From: Xestospongia muta
Lineage: Eukaryota > Porifera > Demospongiae > Haplosclerida > Petrosiidae
Reading direction: 5' to 3'
DNA length: 64,000 nt
Assembly: GCA_963693285.1 (NCBI GenBank)
Contig: OY848922.1
Location: 2,034,923-2,098,922, forward strand
In this document: in pieces, positions 43,063 to 58,451 of the stretch
How positions within the stretch are numbered: position 1 is the first letter of the stretch
Layout: each line of letters starts with the position of its first letter
The notes under the pieces: model-generated
What the model saw: the letters and a program-made list of their open reading frames with translations, nothing else
Told to the model about the DNA's origin: nothing
The model's database searches: none
Translations under genes and position numbers: made by a program

Positions 43063-45165
43063 TTAAGCTGTAGACTGTTGTACTGTCACCTCTTCTTGTT
43101 CCTTCTCTTCCTCCTCTTGATTTTCTTCATTTATATCATCCATTTCCTCATCTCCTAATCTTTGCCATCTTGCTGCTAATTGGTCTGTATGATCACCTCT
43201 AGAAGGTGTAAAGTAATATTAAGCCTAACTTCACTAATTACAGCTAACAGCTCTTCCAACTCGGACATAGTATAGTTACATCACTGTGGTAAGTACTGAT
43301 GTTTAGAGCTTACTAATGGTAGCTATCCTAGGTCACTGTGGTAAGTACTGATGTTCACTAGTCTAGAGCTTATTAATGGTAGCTATCCTAAGTCATTGTG
43401 GTAAGTACTGATGTTCACTAGTCTAGAGCTTACTAATGATAGCTATCCTATGTCACTGGGTAAGTACTGATGTTCACTAGTCTAGAGCTTATTAATGGTA
43501 GCTATCCTAGGTCACTGTGGTAAGTATTGATGTTTACTAGTCTAGAGCTTACTAATGATAGCTATCCTAGGTCACTGTGGTAAGTACTGATGTTTAGAGC
43601 TTACTAATGGTAGCTATCCTAGGTCACTGTGGTAAGTATTGATGTTTAGAGCTTACTAATGGTATTTATCCTAGGTCACTGTGCTAAGTACTGATGTTCA
43701 CTAGTCTAGAGCTTACTAATAGTAGCTATCCTATGTCACTGGGTAAGTACTGATGTTCAATAGTTTAGAGCTTATTAATGGTAGCTATCCTAGGTCACTG
43801 TGGTAAGTATTGATGTTTACTAGTCTAGAGCTTACTAATGATAGCTATCCTAGGTCACTGTGGTAAGTACTGATGTTTACTAGTCTAGAGCTTACTAATG
43901 ATAGCTATCCTAGGTCACTGTGGTAAGTACTGATGTTTACTAGTCTAGAGCTTACTAATGATAGCTATCCTAGGTCATTGCGGTACTTACTTTTGTCCAA
44001 TTGCTAATACAAAGTTGAGAGCTCCCACTAAAAATAGTATAATCATTGGTAACATTGTTGATATAGAGAGACACCACAATACTAATGGAGCTATACTGAT
44101 ACTACAAGATAGAGATCAGTATTACTGGTCATCCATGATCCATCTATCCATCCATCTATCCAACAGTCCATCCATCCATCTACCCAACAGTCTATCCATC
44201 CATCCATCTACCCAACAGTCCATCCATCCATCTATCTAATCCAACAGTCCATCCATCCATCCATCTACCCAACAGTCCATCCATCCATCTATCTATCTAA
44301 TCCAACAGTCCATCCATCCATCCATCTATCCAATGGTCCATCCATCCATCCATTTATTAATCTATCCATCCATCCATTTATTAATCTTTTCACTCATCTC
44401 TTACCCCATATAGATGACAGCTCGATGCCAATGTTTTAGATATTTACTTACAACTAATAGAAAAGCCAGATTATCTACACAATGTCCTAACATACTTGCC
44501 TCTGTAAAGAACATAATCACTGCTGTGATACTGTGATGAAAAATAGATAAAGAAATGAAATGTTAAAACAGATGGCTAAATGCATAATTTTATTTATAAT
44601 TATATTTGAATAACAGTCACATGACAATCATATGACAAGAATGATGAATAAACAAATAACAGATCATCATGATTCAGCAATAAGTTAAAATTAAGGAACT
44701 GTCTAGAGTACCAGAAATTGAATGAACGCCATACTTTAATGTGAAATTAATACATTTAGGTTCTAGAGTATAGTATTAAATTCCCATTAAAGTACCGTGT
44801 TCTATCATAGATATTAGACTACTCTAATATCTATGGTTCTATTAACTAGCACTTTAGACACTGTCTAAAATTAACAATCTACTGGAGAACAAATGGACAT
44901 TACTATTAATCTCTTACATAAATATAAAGCCAACACCAACACATCGAGGATAACCGCTTAGCGATGTCGTCAAACTGGGCAGTGGTAACAGGCTGATTAA
45001 ACCACATATTAACACAACTACAGAGCAGAAACAAAGAAAATATAAATCTGAAATTACATGAGTTAAAATCTTACACACAGCAGCTACAGCTCCACATAGT
45101 CTGGCCATAAAGATACAGACATTGCCAAAGTCTCCTTTCTTCTTTGCTTTAAAAATTGTGTCCAT
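43063..45165 (-). CDS. Flower-family membrane protein (CACFD1-like), 187 residues
   Basis: Small multi-pass membrane protein of the Flower family, linked in flies to synaptic vesicle endocytosis and cell-fitness marking. Five minus-strand exons: 45075-45165, 44918-45017, 44405-44530, 43991-44101, 43063-43198. The total of 188 codons closes exactly. The N-terminus is [15 protein letters not shown], followed by four hydrophobic segments: [20 protein letters not shown]; the segment with TEASMLGHC that corresponds to the CEAPFCC region of animals; [35 protein letters not shown]. An acidic C-terminal tail follows ([14 protein letters not shown]). The first intron of 57 bases is inferred because removing it restores the family pattern; read-through would also be open. 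Similarity to human CACFD1 is moderate but co-linear, including GQKKGD near the end. The last intron contains a long minisatellite. Confidence 0.82.
43262..43985. repeat. Long array of the dispersed 60-base minisatellite in Flower intron
   Basis: About 13 units containing CTAGTCTAGAGCTTACTAAT, GGTAGCTATCCTAGGTCACT and GTGGTAAGTACTGATGTT; some are shortened by loss of CACTAGTC. Same family as 283-575 and 5597-5663. On the plus strand each unit carries GGTAAGTACTG; the host gene is on the minus strand. Confidence 0.95.
44130..44400. repeat. (CCAT)n-based minisatellite in Flower intron
   Basis: Repeats of CCATCCATCCATCTACCCAA and CAGTCCATCC fill the intron between exons 43991-44101 and 44405-44530. 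Confidence 0.92.
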
Positions 45166-45281
45166 TTTTCTTTTGTTTACGTATAACTATCGGCTTTGAA
45201 TTCCGTCTTATGTATCGTAAATTACTCCGGATACTCTACGCACATGTAACGTTTTGAGAACCCCATAACCCATTTGGAACA
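45166..45281. promoter_or_regulatory. Bidirectional promoter, Flower (-) and PRPF4 (+)
   Basis: Only 116 bases separate the two divergent start codons, so the core promoters of both genes and their 5' untranslated regions must lie here or within the genes. No TATA box is evident. Confidence 0.7.
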
Positions 45282-49215
<3,934 letters not shown>

Positions 49216-49718
49216 TTGTAATAAATTACAGCTGTTAATTGAACATAATATAATTATACTTTAGTGATAGCACCTGTAATTCTCTTCTCTATTGATTTTA
49301 TTACTAAAGGTCTACACATTGAGTTAAAACTGCTTTAGTTTCAACTTAAATGTTTTTTAAAGTTATAATACATGCATCTCAGAGAGATCTATCTAATGCT
49401 ATAATTGTACAGTGCTACCTAGCATATCATTGTAATAAAATGCATGGAATTAGACCTTATAATGTTTAGTTTTTGACAAACTTTGCTTGCTTATTACAAG
49501 ATCAAACAAATCCCAAACAATTGAAGCTTCAAAAATTAACCTGCCTTAACTATGAAGTCACACATTATTGCTACAAATGGCCCTAATTAAGTCAACAGTT
49601 TATAGAGAGCGCATAACACAGGAAGTCATATCAGCTGTAATAGTAAGTGTGAATATGTTTGGAATGAATGTGCTGGCAGTAGTCAGTTCAGAAGACTCTA
49701 GTTTTTCTTTGTAAGTCA
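49216..49718. other. Spacer between PRPF4 and the beta-helix gene
   Basis: AT-rich. No coding exon supported. It holds the PRPF4 3' end and the promoter of the next plus-strand gene. Confidence 0.6.
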
Positions 49719-52700
49719 ATGAGGTGTACAGTATTAGTTTTGTCATTGTTACTGTGCACTGTACAGTGTACTGTTGGTGAGAGTGTCTGGTATGTATCAA
49801 CTAATGGCTCAAATGAGATATTGACTTGTGGGCACTCTGTAGCTACAGCTTGCTCCAGTTTACAGCTTATATTAAATAATATAACAGTTAGTGTTCCTGA
49901 TGTGAATGGAGATTGTTATGAATCATTTGAAGATGATGGGATAACATTCTATTTGTTAAATGGAGAACACTTTATACCTCCAATCTGTTTCCATAGCTGG
50001 TCAAATACAGCCATTATTGGTATAGGTGAGGAGGTCAAAGTACAGTTACAATTGGGTCGTCATTTGGGAAATATAGAGTTTCACAACTCAACTAACATCA
50101 CTATAGCTAACATTAACTTTGTGTCATCCATTGTTGGAAGGGCTACCATTTATGTGACAGAAACTACAGAGCTATATATCAGCAATTGTGTCTTACCTAT
50201 TTATGCTACAGGTAGCTATGGAATATGGCTGGTTAATATGTATGGTGAAAATACTATCACTGATACACAATTTTATGGAACTACATCATCAAGAACACCA
50301 CCTTTGGCTTTATTTATAAGTCAGGGTAAAGGACAGAACAGTGTTTTTTTAGCTGATCAAACACTTCTTTCATCGTTCAATATCACAGTTCTAAACTGTT
50401 CATTTGAAAAACTTATTATTAACATTAATGAGGATAACCCTGGACAATTTACTAATGATTATGTCGATGCAAGCACGAATGGTCTTGCAGTATTGGTACA
50501 GTTTCGACGCTTGGCCTATGAGAACAATATCCATTTTCAAGACTGCGTTTTTCGCAATATTATTAACCCTTATGGAAGTGGTGTCATTATTCGATATAGT
50601 GATAGTGCAAACAATAACACAGCATTGTTCACAGGGTGCACATTTGTTGATAATCTGTCTCGTTATGGAGGGGGTGTGGCTACTTATTTTATGTATAATT
50701 CTGATATGAACAAGTTACAAGTTTCCAATTGCTCTTTTACACAAAACAAAGCAACTTTTGAAGGAGGTGGAGTTTTTGTGGTTTCTATTGTGAGAGAACC
50801 TACCAACGAGGTTTCTATTCAACACTGTACATTCTTGTCAAACTCAGCTTTATATGGTGCTAGCGTCTTTATACTCAATGACCCCAACTGGTCCAATTTT
50901 AATACCATACTTCATGCAACATCATTGCGTTTAATGTCTGTTGAAATGTGTAACTGTACCTTCACAAAGTGTGCAGCTTCTATTTCTGAGGGCGTGGTCA
51001 ATATGTTATCAACATTTATGATATTAAAAGTCAATAAGTAAGTCCTATATTTAATTTATTTGTTAATAAAAGTCAATGTTGCTCAGAATTTGACTAGTAG
51101 TCTTTCTGGCTCAGTAAAGTCAGTTTATACAACATATCAACCGCATGTCTAGTTATTAGTAGTTATTAAATAAATGATTGATAACTGCACAATAAAATTA
51201 TTATAATTTTTAGAATTAGTATTGACACTTCAGTTAGTATAGTGTGACATTATGATAATCACATTTGTAGTATAATGACTAGATTATAATCATGTGATTA
51301 GTATAGTGATATTTGTGATAATCACATGATTAGTAATCTTTTTTTGTAGTATTTTTACAGGTAATAATGGCAGTGCAATGGTATTACGAGCATCTTTACT
51401 GGTTGCCTATGGAAACATCTTATTCACTCGTAACAAAGCTGAAAGCGGAGGAGCATTGAAAATCTTAGACAGAAGTGCTGTATGTAGTAACACATTAGTC
51501 TTTTGTGCATTTATTACAATCAACTAATAGTCTGCCTCATTCATTCATTCATTACCACTTCTTCTATATAATTATACAGGTTGATTTCTCTGAGGTAGTT
51601 GAAGCAACTTTTTCTTTCAATGAAGCTCAGTTTACAGGAGGAGCTATCTATGCTGATGCTGCCAGTACTACAGTAACAGCTGACCTTTATAATCATACTT
51701 TAGCCGGAGGTGTTGTGGGGTTTTGTTTTATTCAGTTCCCCAATAAACTTATCATTGCTGAGGTAAGAGGGAGAACAGTATATGTTGAGTTGACAGTTAG
51801 TCATTGAATAGCTATAGAGTTACTTAGAGTAAACTAGTTTATCTTATTTTGTAGGCTTTGGTATATTTCAGTAACAATTCTGCAATCATTTCTGGAAATG
51901 ATTTCTTTATCTTCAACTTGCGAACTTGTTTGCAAGGATACTTTTTACCCGAACCTATTTCACAATTTGTTCCAATGATATTTGGCAATCCAGTTGTCAT
52001 AGAAACAGACACACCTCTTCTAACCACATCAACTGGACCAAGTTACTTATATTTTTATGGTTCTTCAAGCAGGTGTTATAAACCTGTTGGAAACATCACA
52101 TATCTCTTACCAAACTGCTCTCACCAGCTGCTAACTGACAAGTGAGATTTTTAAAATTAAATTGTCAACTTTTATAGATATAATGTGTAGAAGAGTTCTA
52201 CTGTAATTGACATGTTATTTTACTAAATTACATAAAAAGATTATAGTATAGTTTAAGGTATAACTTTAAATTTATCACAAAGTTAATTAGTCATTTTTAT
52301 ATCTGTCTAAAAAGTTAATTAACTAGTTACTATGGTTACAGTGGTCACATGTGATATTAAATGAAACTATTGAAATTAAAATTATAATTCCTGTAGTTTT
52401 ATTTCTCTCTCTGAACTGAGTTGTGGAGTAAATGAACTCATCAGAGAATTAAGTCTTTTTCGTGGACCAGGAGGTGGTTTAGGCCCACCTGTTGATAAAT
52501 TAATAGTTCCATGGTCTGGTATCGGAGTCTCCTGGACATTGACGGTTGGAGATGGGATGAGTCAATGTTTTGAACCTGTTCCAGGTGAGGAAAGAGAAAA
52601 ATGGTAGCATTATTACTTTTGTCATAGGGGCTCTGAATCTTAGCCCAGCTCCGGGGGAGGAGTTTGATTTGACTATCCAATTAGCTGATCAACTATTGAA

Positions 52701-52828
52701 CTATATAAGCGGGACAGTCTATCTTGAAGTGGATCATGAACCTGAACAACCACCTGGAGTGCTGCTCCAACTTAATGGAATTCAATATGCTTATACTGAC
52801 AGGTATCCTCTCTGTTTGTCTGTCTGTT

Positions 52829-52859
<31 letters not shown>

Positions 52860-55800
52860 TTGTTTGTCTGTCTGTCTCTTTGTACTTTTTCCATTCACCC
52901 ATGATATTTTGCTGTTTCTAATTCATTCATTAATTGAGAGCTATTTATTTATCTATCTATCTATCAATTCATTCATCCATTCATCCATCAATTCAGCCAT
53001 CTATCTATCCTTACAGGATATACTTCACTCCTAATCGAGCTCTCTCTGGACTGACATTAGTAGGTTTACCAGGCACTAGTGGTAAATTAAATATTGTCTC
53101 AGAATCACAAATATTAGGCCAGGATATTATCTTGCAGTTACCATTCAAACTCTCACCATGTCCATTGGGTTATTATGACCCTTCTGGAGCATCTACTATT
53201 GAACAAGTATGTTAATAAACTTTTGATGTGTAATCTTAGGCTCTTTAGGGTAGATACTAAAAATTAGTGGTCAATCACTTCACTAGGCAACAACAATACA
53301 TTACTACTGTAAATTGTTCTGTACATTGTCCTTTTACAGACATGTTTTCTTTGACAGGTGAATAGATTGATTCTTACTACTTACAAGACAACTCAACGTA
53401 TTCCTATTGACCAACCATTAGCCTGTCAATGCTATGCAAATACTAACACAAAATTTGGCGAGGCTGTGGATTTTTACAAGGGACAATGCATAGCTGGCTA
53501 CACAGTAGAACTGAACGGTGCTTTGTGGGCTGGACTAATCCCACCTGCAAACTCTGTAATTGAGGAATTGCCTACTGTACCATGTTTGATTCCAACTAAT
53601 TCATCAATGTTAATACATGATGCTGTGTCAGCATGGATTGAGGCTGCACGTCAGGACCAGTTACAACGTGTTGGTGCTACTGATGATCCTGATGCGAATC
53701 CTGTGGACGTGGTGCCTTATGATGGTATAATTGTGCCTGGTGGGGGAGCCCCTGTGACATGTTATGCTAATTATAGTGTCAGCGACCTTGTTGATTTTAA
53801 TCATAATGGTGAATTCAGTATTGATTTGTGCCTACGTAGTTTTTGTCAGGGGAATTTGCAGTCTTCATGGTATTTATCTGACGTTAATTATCCTTGTGTT
53901 GAGAATCGACAGGGTCCACTCTGTGGCCAATGCAAACCAGGTTTATCTCAAACTCTCACTTCCACTGTAAGCAATAGAGGGATGAATGGATGGATGAATA
54001 CATGTGATGGATGAATGAACAAACAATCAGTTGGGATAAGATGAATTCATAATTGATACATTGATTACAATAATTACTTTCTGTTTTCCTTACATAGAAA
54101 TGTCAAGATTGTTCTAATCCAAGATGGTACATTCCCTTGCTCACTACTTTATTTTTTGGTCTCCTTTTGGTCTCTTGTGCAGTGGCACTTAACCTAGGGG
54201 TGTCACCCACGTTGGATTCACTTCTCTTTTTTACTCAGGTCTAAAGGATGGATGAATGGATAGATAGATGAATGGATAGATAAAAATAACAGTTTGTTTT
54301 TAGTTTGGGATACAAAGTGTAGGGTTGAGAGTTGAATCAATTACTTAATGTAATAATTGTAGTATAATTATTGGTTAGGACTAATATGATTACAATTAGC
54401 TATCTCAAAGGACTTCAGACTTTTTGTTAGGATTTATTTTGGTGATACGTTGTACATTCTCTTCATACCTAAGTACAGTGTTACATTAGTAGAATGTTAT
54501 ATCAGTACAGTGTTACATTAGTAGAATGTTATATCAGTATAGTGTTACATTAGTAGAATGTTACATTAGTACAGTGTTACATTAGTAGAATGTTATATCA
54601 GTACAGTGTTACATTAGTAGAATGTTATATCAGTATAGTGTTACATTAGTAGAATGTTATATCAGTATAGTGTTACATTAGTAGAATGTTACATTAGTAC
54701 AGTGTTACATTAGTACAGTGATATATCAGTATAGTGTTACATTAGTAGAATGTTATATCAGTATAGTGTTACATTAGTAGAGTGTTATATCAGTAGAGTG
54801 TTACATTAGTAGAGTGTTACATTAGTAGAGTGTTACATTTAGCACATCAATACAATGTTACATTAGTACAATGTTATATAAGTACAGTGTTATATCAGTA
54901 CAGTGTTACATTAGTACAATGTTACATTAGTACATTGTTATATCGGTACAGTGTTACATTAGTACAATGTTATATCAGTACAATATTACATCATTAGTTA
55001 TCATAATGATTTTTCATTCAATGACTTTTAAAAATGAATAAAAATTACATGCATAAGGCATTGCCCTCCTACACAACTAATCCAACTCCTCTTACCAGCA
55101 ATGCAGGTGTAATCCTGAAGTATTTATTGTTCTTTCTCTGTTATATAGTCTGTATATATCATTGTGGCTGGACGATCAGGCTACGCCAGTTACAATGTCT
55201 TGTCTTTTTTCAATTTGGACTTCACCTTTGATCAGTGTCTAACCAGTAATCTGAGTGCTCTAACTAGGCTCTTATTTCAATATATCACACCGCTCTATAT
55301 TCTGTTATTGTTGGTCATCATACTTGTCATGACTAAATTGAAAGGCTTCTCCAAGTATCTAGGCAACCATTCTTTTTTGCAGGCCCTGTGGCTCCTTGTT
55401 CTCATCTCTTATCTAAACATTGCCAACTCCACCTTTGAAATAGTACACTGCCACAAAATCGGGCCTAGAAACCGAGGCTCCACTGAATTCGTACTAGTGT
55501 ATGATGCATCAGTCCTTTGTTGGTCAGGCAGTCATTTGCCATGGGCTATTTTGGCTGTCCTTCTTACTGTTTTTTTAATACTTCCCTTTCCTGTTTACAC
55601 ATGGTTGGCCATTAGGTTTCCTAAGTTGAAACCAATTACTGATGTTTATACAAATATTTACAGAGATTATCATCGTTACTGGGTTATATGGAATTTGCTA
55701 AGAAGAGTAATGATTGTTATGTTAAGTGTATTTGTTGTCAACTTTATCTACAGACATTTTTCTTTGCTGTTAGCTTCAATGCTTGTTCTGGTAATTTTTG

Positions 55801-56342
55801 CCATCACCAGACCCTATAAATATTGGTTAGATAATGCATTTGGAGGATATGTTTCCACGTCTTTAGTTGTATTTTGTATTGTAACTGAACCCACTCTATA
55901 CGAATATTTCGATCCTCGTCGTATTGTAAGTTGGTGTATAGTTACAAGTGTTGTATTTTTGAGTATTTTGCTGATGACTCTAGAAGCTTTGTTGGGAGTA
56001 TTGCCTCGCTGGGGACATCGTTATACAAAAGATGATGTAATTCCTGACTCAGTAAAATCCAAATTAATTAAATGGAAGGAAAAAATTGCTAGAAAAATAC
56101 GCAAACAAGATAGGTATTCTGTTGAACTCGAGGAAAGTGCATCTGGAGAATATTTTGGAGCGTCTCGTCATCTATATTCAGAGTACAGGGAACCTTTAAT
56201 TGATAGTGTTCAGTATTCTCCTAAAACTTCATCTTACGCTGATAGCAAGAAAATAGATACTGATGAAAGTACACAGTCTTCTGACAGTTCTCCAATTAAT
56301 GCTGGTTCTACGACAGTCTCTGTGACTCATTCCATTGTATAG
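49719..56342 (+). CDS. Secreted-type beta-helix ectodomain with multi-pass membrane C-terminus, 1471 residues
   Basis: Function unknown to me; the architecture resembles a family of large invertebrate receptors with parallel beta-helix repeats. Ten exons: 49719-51037, 51350-51479, 51580-51762, 51855-52141, 52397-52584, 52628-52802, 53017-53206, 53358-53966, 54098-54238, 55149-56342, closing to 1472 codons. A signal peptide (CTVLVLSLLLCTVQC) is followed by many N-glycosylation sites and repeats such as NCSFTQNKATFEGGGV and GCTFVDNLSRYGGGV, typical of right-handed beta-helices (about residues 100-650). Then come cysteine-rich motifs (CPLGYY, CGQCKPGLSQTLTST, CQDC). Eight or nine hydrophobic segments follow from about residue 1040, and a cytoplasmic tail of about 110 residues rich in Ser and charged residues. 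Probably a cell-surface receptor or adhesion molecule. The donor at 54,239 (GTCTAA) is weak. Confidence 0.85.
52803..53016. repeat. (TCTG)n and (ATTC/ATCT)n tracts in intron
   Basis: TCTG/TTTG repeats (52,811-52,880) and CATT/ATCT repeats (52,920-53,012) make up most of this intron. Confidence 0.9.
54473..54990. repeat. Tandem repeat, 16-17-base unit, in beta-helix gene intron
   Basis: About 30 units of GTTACATTAGTAGAAT and GTTATATCAGTACAGT types alternating irregularly, in the 910-base intron before the last exon. Confidence 0.95.
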
Positions 56343-56951
56343 TGTTCAGATAATGTTTTTTTTTTACTTGTATATTATTATTTTAGTAGTTTATGTGAAA
56401 TTTTAATGATTGGATAACCTCACATAGAAACCTTACAGGAAACCTTATCTTTGACGACCATCTGCTTACATAACATCAGGATGTGATTACATAACACTTA
56501 CCATTTTGTCTGGAAAAGAACAGCTGGTCCCATGAGCGGAATACCAGAATGCAAAGTGTAGGAGTTGTAATTGAGTCCCAGCTTTGATAGAGTTATGTTG
56601 ATGTATTTCATGCATGAGTAATGTTGTTGTGTTGAAAATAGCTAAAAATAAACCTTGTGATTTGGTTTGTTTAAATGAGGTAGTCCACACAATAGTAATG
56701 TTAAGGGGAGTAGGTCTGTGTAAAAAGCACACTAACACACCTTGCTTATTACTTTTAGAAATGTGGTAACAATATATAGTACCACAAATGGTATTATGTA
56801 AGTAAAAAATTATTAATTTTGTATAATGTGTAATAAAAGTTATTAATTAATAAAAAATAATTAATTATTAATAATAATCTAAGGCGTGTTTTTGTACGCT
56901 GCTGAGGCTAGTATAAAGTTATGTAACATCTTGTAAGAGAGTATAATCATA
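56343..56951. other. Spacer between beta-helix gene and DCAF10
   Basis: AT-rich, no gene seen; TTATTAATTAATAAAAAATA-type low-complexity sequence at 56,800-56,880 precedes the DCAF10 start. Confidence 0.6.
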
Positions 56952-58346
56952 ATGTATAGTTATCGGGATCACAGATACATTAACTCATACGTGGAGCAAA
57001 TAAAGTTTCACCTGGATCAACTTCGTGATGGCCAACTGGAAGCGCTCTTGTATCCAAAAATGCATCTTCGAAATGTTTGTGAAGCTCCTCAGCAGCCTGT
57101 AGAGCCTGGAACCAGACGAAGCTCGAGGATACTAACTGAGCTCGTTTCTGATCTCGACTTCTCATCCGATGGACTTTTGTTAGCTGCTTCAAGTGGAAAC
57201 TGTTTAACTCTGTATGACCCTCAAAGAGGCAGGTCGTGGAAGAGTCTCTGGAACCCTACGAAAACAAATTCTACAATAACTGGACTTATTTTTATTGGTG
57301 AAAAGAAATTTGCAGCTGCAGACGTGAATGGTAATATTGGTGTATTTGATGCCAGGAAATTCACAGTACCCTTGAACGTATTTCGAGCTCACAGCCAACA
57401 TATCCAGAGTCTCAACTATGATGCTAGTTGTGAATGGTTGATCAGTACTGACTCGAATGGATTAATGCAGTACCATTATCTCCCTGCATTTGAAGTCAGC
57501 GGTGTTGATTTGCAAAAAGACTTACATTATGGTACTTTACTAACCTGTCCTGTTTTAAATCAATTTGCAATTACCTCTGATATGGAGAAGAAAAGACAAA
57601 TGTTAGTGATGTGCTCAAAAAATAATGGATCTTTATATATCATAGACAATTTAGATCTGAGAAATTTAGAAAATGATTTAAGAAGTATACGATTTGATGA
57701 CAGCTTAAAACTCCATTTATCAATGTCTCCTGCTCTAGCTGCACCAAACAGAAGAAATAGAATCAGAATGATAGATCAAGAGGAATACCTACCTGGAGCA
57801 AATCTTAATATCTCCAAATTTGCTCAAGCATTGTTCTTTCCACATTCTTCCATTCTCTTGCTGAAATTCACAACTAAAAAAAAGAGCCTCTTAGGAATGG
57901 AGACAAAAGACTGGCTGTCTTGTGTTAAAATAGATGAGACTAGACAATCTCATTCAGTTTTATTAAAATCATATGGCTCCAATGTTTTGAACGAAACATT
58001 GCTCTATGTCGCTGAAGAAACTCGCTTTGCTACACTCCGTGATAAAAAAGCAAGTATTACTCAATGCCACAGAATAGTTGCCTCTCCAACTAAAGAAGGC
58101 ATACGATTGCTTTCTTTTTCACCTCACCTTCCGACTCTTGAAACTGCATTACATAGGAAACATCATTCGAGCTCTGACGTCATGAGTATGTTTTGGCCGA
58201 CTGGTCCAGAGGACATGTACACGGTCACTACTATGTCATCGAGTAATGCATTTCCTCTAACTTGTAAGTTTTCTCCAGCTAATAATTTATTGTTGGCCGT
58301 TGGAGATAACGATGGGCAGGTGTTATTTTATCAACCAAAATTATAA
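56952..58346 (+). CDS. DCAF10: DCAF10-like WD-repeat protein, 464 residues, single exon
   Basis: A substrate-receptor candidate for the CUL4-DDB1 ubiquitin ligase. The order matches animal DCAF10 (WDR32). It has an N-terminal helix (LEALLYPKMHLRNVCEAP, compare LFPLHRLRDAF in vertebrates), WD repeats (LVSDLDFSSDGLLLAASSG; GNIGVFDARKF, which stands where DDB1-binding WDxR boxes occur; HSQHIQSLNYD), a long middle region, and a C-terminus with ASPTKEGIRLLSF and LTCKFSPANN...GQVLFYQPKL, which aligns with the family end SLYQPKF. At 464 residues it is shorter than the human protein, mainly lacking the Ser-rich N-terminus and insert. No introns, unlike every other gene here except the DDANK coding exons; a retrocopy or ancient intron loss is possible. 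WD repeats are degenerate. Confidence 0.85.
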   Translation: MYSYRDHRYINSYVEQIKFHLDQLRDGQLEALLYPKMHLRNVCEAPQQPVEPGTRRSSRILTELVSDLDFSSDGLLLAASSGNCLTLYDPQRGRSWKSLWNPTKTNSTITGLIFIGEKKFAAADVNGNIGVFDARKFTVPLNVFRAHSQHIQSLNYDASCEWLISTDSNGLMQYHYLPAFEVSGVDLQKDLHYGTLLTCPVLNQFAITSDMEKKRQMLVMCSKNNGSLYIIDNLDLRNLENDLRSIRFDDSLKLHLSMSPALAAPNRRNRIRMIDQEEYLPGANLNISKFAQALFFPHSSILLLKFTTKKKSLLGMETKDWLSCVKIDETRQSHSVLLKSYGSNVLNETLLYVAEETRFATLRDKKASITQCHRIVASPTKEGIRLLSFSPHLPTLETALHRKHHSSSDVMSMFWPTGPEDMYTVTTMSSSNAFPLTCKFSPANNLLLAVGDNDGQVLFYQPKL

Positions 58347-58451
58347 TTTTTCAAAATATATTTCAGATCATTAAAATTACTATTTGTCACGGATTAATTT
58401 ATTATTATGACGGGATTGTTATATATGAGCTATAATATATGATAGTCTGGA

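Noticed and set aside
43262..43985. Possible CRISPR-like array (regular repeats with apparent spacers)
   Set aside because: Units are contiguous without unique spacers, the host is a eukaryotic gene intron, and no associated genes exist; it is a minisatellite.
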